Source: Nautilus pompilius | Lineage: Eukaryota > Mollusca > Cephalopoda > Nautilida > Nautilidae | Assembly: GCA_018389105.1 (NCBI GenBank) | Contig: JACATO010000599.1 | Location: forward strand, 527,501-591,500 | Direction: 5' to 3' | Length of the DNA: 64,000 nucleotides | In this document: positions 58,750 to 64,000 of the stretch, piece after piece | Position numbering within the stretch: position 1 is the first letter of the stretch | Layout of the letters: each line of letters opens with the position of its first letter | Translations under genes and position numbers: made by a program | Notes under the pieces: generated by a model | What the model saw: the letters and a program-made list of their open reading frames with translations, nothing else | Databases searched by the model: none | Told to the model about the DNA's origin: nothing

Positions 58750-59895
58750 GCACAATGCTGATGTTGATAACAATGCAATTTAAAGTTGATCTGTCATGTT
58801 AAAGATTTGAAACCACCTGAACCTGATAGCTGTAAGTTTGATTTTATTTCGCTGATAAAAATAACCTGGCAAATGTTATAATGATTACGCAATTTTTTTT
58901 TTAACCACTTATTAACACAATAAATCAATGTGTCAAATGTGTTTTGAACAAATCCTCAGGAGAGCAATGAAAAGAGAATTTAAGAATCAAATTTCTTTTC
59001 CCTGTAAATTCCATTAGCTGTTCGTCTGTTGTTGTTGTTGTTGTTTTGTTTTTTTTTATCAATAAATTATTCCTCCAGCCTTAAATAGGACTTTATACAT
59101 TGTCTTTTTATGGTAATGAGTAAAGCCGATGAAGCAGGTATTGTGGGGAAACAAAATACTACTGCTTATCTTTAGAGTTTGTGGTTTATTTACAAGTCCC
59201 ATGCAGAACCTCCAGGAGCGAATGTATGCGGACAGCTCACGAGAATGGAAGATAACAACTTTCCTTAGATTCATCAAACCACTGACAGAATTAACGAACT
59301 CGTAATTCTACTGTTCGCTGCTTCTATTTTGTTTGTTTTTGTTTTATCAAAGAAATTTCTTTTCTTTTTTTTTTTTGGAATAAAAAGCCACACAGATGAT
59401 GACAAGTTGTTATTATTTGATTCGATTTTATTATCTATCATATTTAATGATGTAAGTTTTTTGCTTAAAGATCGTCCTTAGGTATTGTCCTTCCTCTTTA
59501 ACTCCCTCCCATCCCAGACTGTTAGTAAGTATCCTAGCAAGGTATATGGCAACCAATGCTTTAGATAAAGGGATAAGAAACAGTCTCTTCAATAAATCAA
59601 ATGAAGCAGGAAAATAAATTGATAAAACTGATTGTAAATATTTTTTTCTTTCCTTTTTTTTTGTAAAAAAAACGAAAATGTTCAGCAACATCGTTTACCT
59701 AACAATCACCGTGTTTCATGTCTGCAGGAAGAATGTGGGTCATTGGTCGTGCATTGTTTACCATAGTTGACTCTTCTGTAGCCATATTGTTTAGTTGTTT
59801 GTTGTTTTTTTTAGTCTTAAAACTAATGAAATGTGGGTGCAGCCTTCTGTCAAAAGTTTATGAATTGCATTTTAAGAATGGTCATTAGTGGCCAG
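58750..59895. other. no supported gene
   Basis: AT-rich, with (GTT)n at 59,026-59,045. Nothing recognisable. Confidence 0.4.
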
Positions 59896-59904
59896 TGATG
59901 AGAC

Positions 59905-60035
59905 TGTGGAGATGCCAAGGTGGAATGTCTCATTCTGATTTCGGGCAGGTACCAGCTCAGTCTGGTGGCTGGTCATGTGGGTTTTCATCCACCCCCCACA
60001 ACTGAAGAGTTCTGGTGGTGTGTTTTCTTGTTGTT
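59905..60035 (+). repeat. SINE body, head degraded
   Basis: Contains ATTTCGGGCAGGTACCAGCT, then CAGTCTGGTGGCTGGTCATG, then TGGGTTTTCATCCACCCCCC and ACAACTGAAGAGTTCTGGTG. The CATGTGGGTTT-CACCC-AACTG-GTTCTGGTG order parallels the other SINE copies, but the upstream part differs and may represent a subfamily. Confidence 0.45.
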
Positions 60036-60075
60036 TACCAGTAAGATTAATCTTATATCCATAACAGTATGAACA

Positions 60076-60499
60076 TTATATTTGATTAATTTTATGTGTT
60101 TTGTACACATCCCCACTTACATGAGTCACAAAAATGGCGATTGTATGCTTTATATCTACTGAGTTGGTTGCTTGACCACTTTTTGGCATGGAAATTAGGA
60201 TTTCATAATTTGAAGATGAAATGCAATAATCAGACATTGCACTTATTTTATTTCCTCCTTTGCTATCTTTAGGATTACAAAAATGGAAGCAAAATGTAGA
60301 TTTGTTGTAGCAGAAGGCAATAAAAACAGAAGTAAAAACTTCTGTTAATCTCTGTGCAGTCACAAAACAAAAGCAGCTGGTGCTTGATGCTCCTACGACA
60401 TTTTACAATCACTGTCCTTTGCAGAATACCATTTGGCCTAAATGAGTCTGAAATATGAAAATGCTCAATCTCTAGACCGTTTTGACTACTTCCTTCCAC
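60076..60499 (-). pseudogene. two overlapping minus-strand frames, possibly one broken gene
   Basis: From 60,499: SSQNGLEIEHFHISDSFRPN, then GILQRTVIVKCRRSIKHQLL. A second frame overlaps from about 60,360 to 60,076: FHFCNPKDSKGGNKISAMSD, then YCISSSNYEILISMPKSGQA and DIKHTIAIFVTHVSGDV. Both have protein-like composition and could be one reading frame with a frameshift near 60,320. No domain recognised and no splice sites chosen. Confidence 0.25.
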
Positions 60500-60684
60500 T
60501 GCTGTCTGGATGAAAGCATCTTCATTTATTTTTTGTTGTATTTATTGTATTTTTTCACTTTTATTTATACAACGTTAAGTATGAGAAATGCTGATGCTGA
60601 GGAGGATGTCCTCTGGTCGGTGATATTTTATGTAGCAATGTTGACACATAAGTTTGAAGAAAAAATATATGAAAGATGGTAGTA

Positions 60685-61450
60685 CATGTCACATAAGTAC
60701 CATGTAAAGATGATCTTTTGGCTTTTTTCATGGAATTCATTAAAGGTGAAGCGAAGATTGATTTTCTTCTCTTGGTGCTATACCATCAGCTGTGCTATAT
60801 TCTAAAGGCCAAATTGACATAACTTCTGCACTTTTCAAAAAAAAAAATTGCACGTAACCCTTGACTACACTGGTCATTTTCCATAAATAAATGAAAATGA
60901 CGATAATTTCAGACTTATTTCAATGTCATTTGCAAACAGGTTAGAGACATTCAACTGAAGCTGAGCTGGGTACCATTACGCCAATTTCTATTTCAGTCAG
61001 GTTTCACTTTTTTGAAAAATCCTAGTACAGCGAAATCTCCTTATGGCAAAAATGGGTGGGGTGGTGCCAGGGGGGAGGTCATGACCAAGCTCTCTGTTTA
61101 CTGTTGTAGTTATCCCAAAGGGAACAATAAAATATTGTAATAAAACATCCATTCTTACTTTTATTAGCCACAGAATTTTGTAACGTGTATTTATACATGT
61201 ATGTAAAAAAACTGAATGTAAAAGTATGTGATCTGACTTCACACACTCTCAAGCATGACTTATTGACATTGCTGATTGAGGCTCCTTGTGAGCTAACACA
61301 ACCGAAAGTCTTTTTTTATACCAGGCACCGTGACTGCCGGGGCGGAACGTAATTTATTGACATGCAGCTACATTTACAATAGTAAGTTATTTAATATTTG
61401 ATCCTAAAAAAGCACATCTGTCTTCTTAATAGTTAATGGGCTTGTAGGAG
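60685..61450. other. no supported gene
   Basis: AT-rich. TACAGCGAAATCTCCTTATG at about 61,024 loosely resembles a pogo-type transposon end, without a matching partner. Confidence 0.35.
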
Positions 61451-61452
61451 AA

Positions 61453-61809
61453 TCATCTGAATCGATTAAGGTCGAGCAGAACTTTGTCTGACTTTGGAAG
61501 CTTCGACATTCTTATATTCTCTTGCTCTGCAATTTCTTTGTTAGAATCTATCTCAACTGTAAAAAGTTCATTATCCGTTACTCCTGGGACTTTAAGCCAT
61601 AGATTGGTAGCGTTTCCAATGACGGTCATGAACAAGCTTATAACCAAAGTAAAACCTCTACTTTCTTGTTTGTTATTAAAGTAGCTCACTACTTTGGGGT
61701 AGAAGATGATGGAAGGTATGAATTTAATGTTCATTTTTTTTTTGGATGCCAATGTTGAAACAGGGGTGCTGCTAATGAACTCAAAGTTAGCATAATGGGC
61801 AGAAGACAC
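61453..61809 (-). pseudogene. 118-codon open frame, unidentified
   Basis: The minus-strand frame contains a hydrophobic stretch (FTLVISLFMTVIGNATNLWL), then KVPGVTDNELFTVEIDSNKE, then IAEQENIRMSKLPKSDKVLL and a stop. It is preceded, one frame over (about 61,900-61,800), by FEFDTTGIQCCATPNHQFST. The composition of the C-terminal 60 residues is protein-like. It may be a terminal exon or a decayed mobile-element frame. No family recognised. Confidence 0.28.
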
Positions 61810-61997
61810 TAACTGAGCATGGGGAAACTACAGTCGAGAACTGGTGATTTGGTGTGGCACAGCATTGGATGCCAGTAGTGTCAAATTCAAATCTTTTTAG
61901 ACTAAAATAATGTTTTGGAGAATGTGAATTTTCATTGAAATGGTATTTCATTTGAATGGGATTTTGATGTATTATGATATTACAATAAAGTGTCAAT

Positions 61998-64000
61998 AGG
62001 AATTAAGCCGATTTACTGAGCAACTTAGAAATTATTTCAAATTAATTCTTCCACATTCTTATTGCAGATATATATATATAAATGATACATTATGTTGCAG
62101 TTTATTTTAATTTACAAAATTACATCATTGGTCTTGTGGAAACTTTATCTTCTCACCAATTAAAGAGTATGACTTGATCATTTTAAAACTTTCAGTTTAG
62201 CTGTAATATTCTGTAGATGGTATACTCCCAATAGTATTTGTTTCCATCAAGTAGAAAAGAAAGAACCAGCAATTACTTATTTAAAATATCTCAAACAAAA
62301 TTCTTCATATACCAAAGGAGCATCTGCTTTTTTCAATGTGGCAAATATTGTCAGTTTTAGTTTCCTTTGACCCTACATTGCAGTGTAAAACCGAAAAGCA
62401 TCACAGCTGTTACAGATCTCCCAGGGTAAGGAAAATATCTGTATATGCTTTAAATTGCTAGCATCCACATGGTATTCTCAAGTTTGAACATAAAATTCAT
62501 ATCTTCATTTGATCTGTTAAAACTTTTTTGACGGAAAGTAGATCCCGTATTTGATGGTGCCTTGCATTATTGCAAGATAGACACTCAAACCAGACCCTAA
62601 TAGATACATTTGGTTTATCAGCGAGTTCATCTAGGCTAACTTTTCTACATTCCGTATTTTCCACCTTTTGTGCTTGACATTGCTTCAGCAGTTACTTTAG
62701 ATTCTGACCCCCCCCACCATTTGACTTTTTCTTTTTTTTTTTGAATGAATAAATAAAATTTGCAGAAAGCAGATAGAATGCAAAAAGGAAATCAATGAGT
62801 TTACTTTCTGAAATGAATAAGGATTTCTTTGAAAGTCACTGGCAACCATCTATATGGACCTCAGTGCCTCTGCTTAGCTTTTGAGATCTTTCAAAATTGC
62901 AAATTGATTTCCTTTTTCTTTTTTTCTCCTTGCCAATGTTTTGCACATTAAAACTTGCATTTGATTTAATTTATTCACTATTCTCTGCAGATCAATAGTG
63001 CTAGATATGAGCTTGTCATTTTGTGAAACTGAAAAAGAACTGATTTAAGGAGGAAAAATGTTTATAGTTTGCAAAATCGTCTTTAATGCCGATACAGTCA
63101 ACTATAGGGTAGTTTAGCCCATTGTGGTCCCAGCCATTTTAGTCATTAGCGTCACCGTATTGAACTCAGAAACATGGCCTTTTTGCATGCAGGGGCAAAT
63201 CTTTTGATTGCCCAAACACTGTCTTCATCAAAGCTATAATGGATTTGTTGTACAAAGCACTAGACTTATAATCAAGATTGATTGCGCATAGCTTCTCTCT
63301 AATTTAAATGACAGTGCATTTAATTTGCTAACTTCTGGTTTCTAAGTAGTTAAAGAATATAAACAGGATTAGTATGACAAATGGAATTTATTTTTTTAAT
63401 TTTAGCAGTACTGCATTTTAGACAACAAGAAAAGAGAACATTACTACCTTTCTCCTCAAGACACTGCCCAGATATTATGACTGTTCTGAACAATTCATCA
63501 TACCTGGACAGATTATTATATCATCGTTACTCGTACCAGATTAAGAATTCAATCTCGTCTCTTATGGCATTGCATTAACACAAAATCCATCTTGGTTTTC
63601 AATATTTAGAGAGAAATGCAGATGGGGGGGGGACTTTCTGTCTTACAGTTATTTGGATATGGTATTGGGATCAGTTAAGGAAACAAAAGCAATATCTGTT
63701 GGTTGCATAATTTCTTCCAGTCAGAGATGATGTAGATCACACTGAATAGAATGAATTCCTGTTTCTGGTTTCATGTTTATAAAATAACAGCACAAGAAAA
63801 ACGCAGATGCTACATATATTTCAGTGGTGCCTCCCTCTCCACTCCACCATCCACCCACTCCGATTTATGCTTCTCTCACTGTTTGGCCAAGAAAGTTTTG
63901 GTGTCCAGCCTAAAGGTATGGCTTTTAGGTGGTTGTTGCTGTTGTTGCTTTAGTGTCTTTACACATCTTCTTATCTACTTGGAGCTTCCTCAATGCCATC
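61998..64000. other. no supported gene
   Basis: AT-rich, with (TA)n at 62,069-62,080. A frame at 63,408-63,578 behind an acceptor-like TTTTTTAATTTTAGCAG reads protein-like (CPDIMTVLNNSSYLDRLLYH) but cannot be assigned. Confidence 0.35.

Noticed and set aside
63381-63578. LINE RNase H or RT tail (YHRYSYQIKNSISSL-like)
   Set aside because: Resemblance to the end of a LINE protein is vague, and no catalytic or spacing motif supports it.

Overview
This is a eukaryotic, AT-rich, repeat-dense window with no clearly intact host gene. Homopolymer and dinucleotide runs are frequent. The mobile elements are tRNA-derived SINEs, an L1-like LINE, and Tc1, mariner and Tigger/pogo DNA transposons. Together these point to an animal, most likely a protostome invertebrate such as a mollusc. 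That assignment is inference from repeat types, because no diagnostic host gene is present. The window reads as intergenic or long-intron DNA.

Layout. 0-9 kb: exon-like patches and degraded coding fragments on the minus strand (1-107, 2383-2680, 6.7-8.0 kb) with SINEs near 3.6 and 4.3 kb. 9.5-11.7 kb: a nearly perfect 1,094-bp tandem duplication bounded by GT microsatellites. 15-20 kb: a solo Tc1-type end, a SINE, a truncated Tc1 copy (17.5-18.2 kb) and a young 709-bp mariner-superfamily element (19,203-19,911) with perfect 30-bp inverted ends and TA target duplications. 21.3 kb: the best candidate host 3' terminal exon, with a poly(A) signal. 26.9-28.6 kb: a decayed LINE (endonuclease plus reverse transcriptase, minus strand). 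29.9-30.7 kb: a Tigger-like element with only the N-terminal half of its transposase. 31.1 and 36.4 kb: two MITE-like inverted-repeat elements. 35-48 kb: several SINEs of one family with a shared body and 3' module.

The 49-58.6 kb stretch is a transposon cluster. It holds a TTAA-flanked MITE-like unit with three 52-bp internal repeats, a LINE RT C-terminal fragment, a second perfect tandem duplication (309 bp, bounded by poly-A/poly-G), a Tigger DDE-domain pseudogene, a 1.7-kb inverted-repeat element and a near-full-length dead Tc1 copy.

The most interesting observation is the 1.7-kb element at about 54,303-56,004. It carries long imperfect inverted arms and a broken copy of a conserved protein (CFLCLWD and DEQGERFHQD motifs) for which I know no assigned function. 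Its outer ends match those of the two small MITE-like elements at 31.1 and 36.4 kb. This suggests one DNA-transposon family in which the uncharacterised protein could be the transposase. All of this was read by eye. Alignments, profile searches and copy-number counts were not run.
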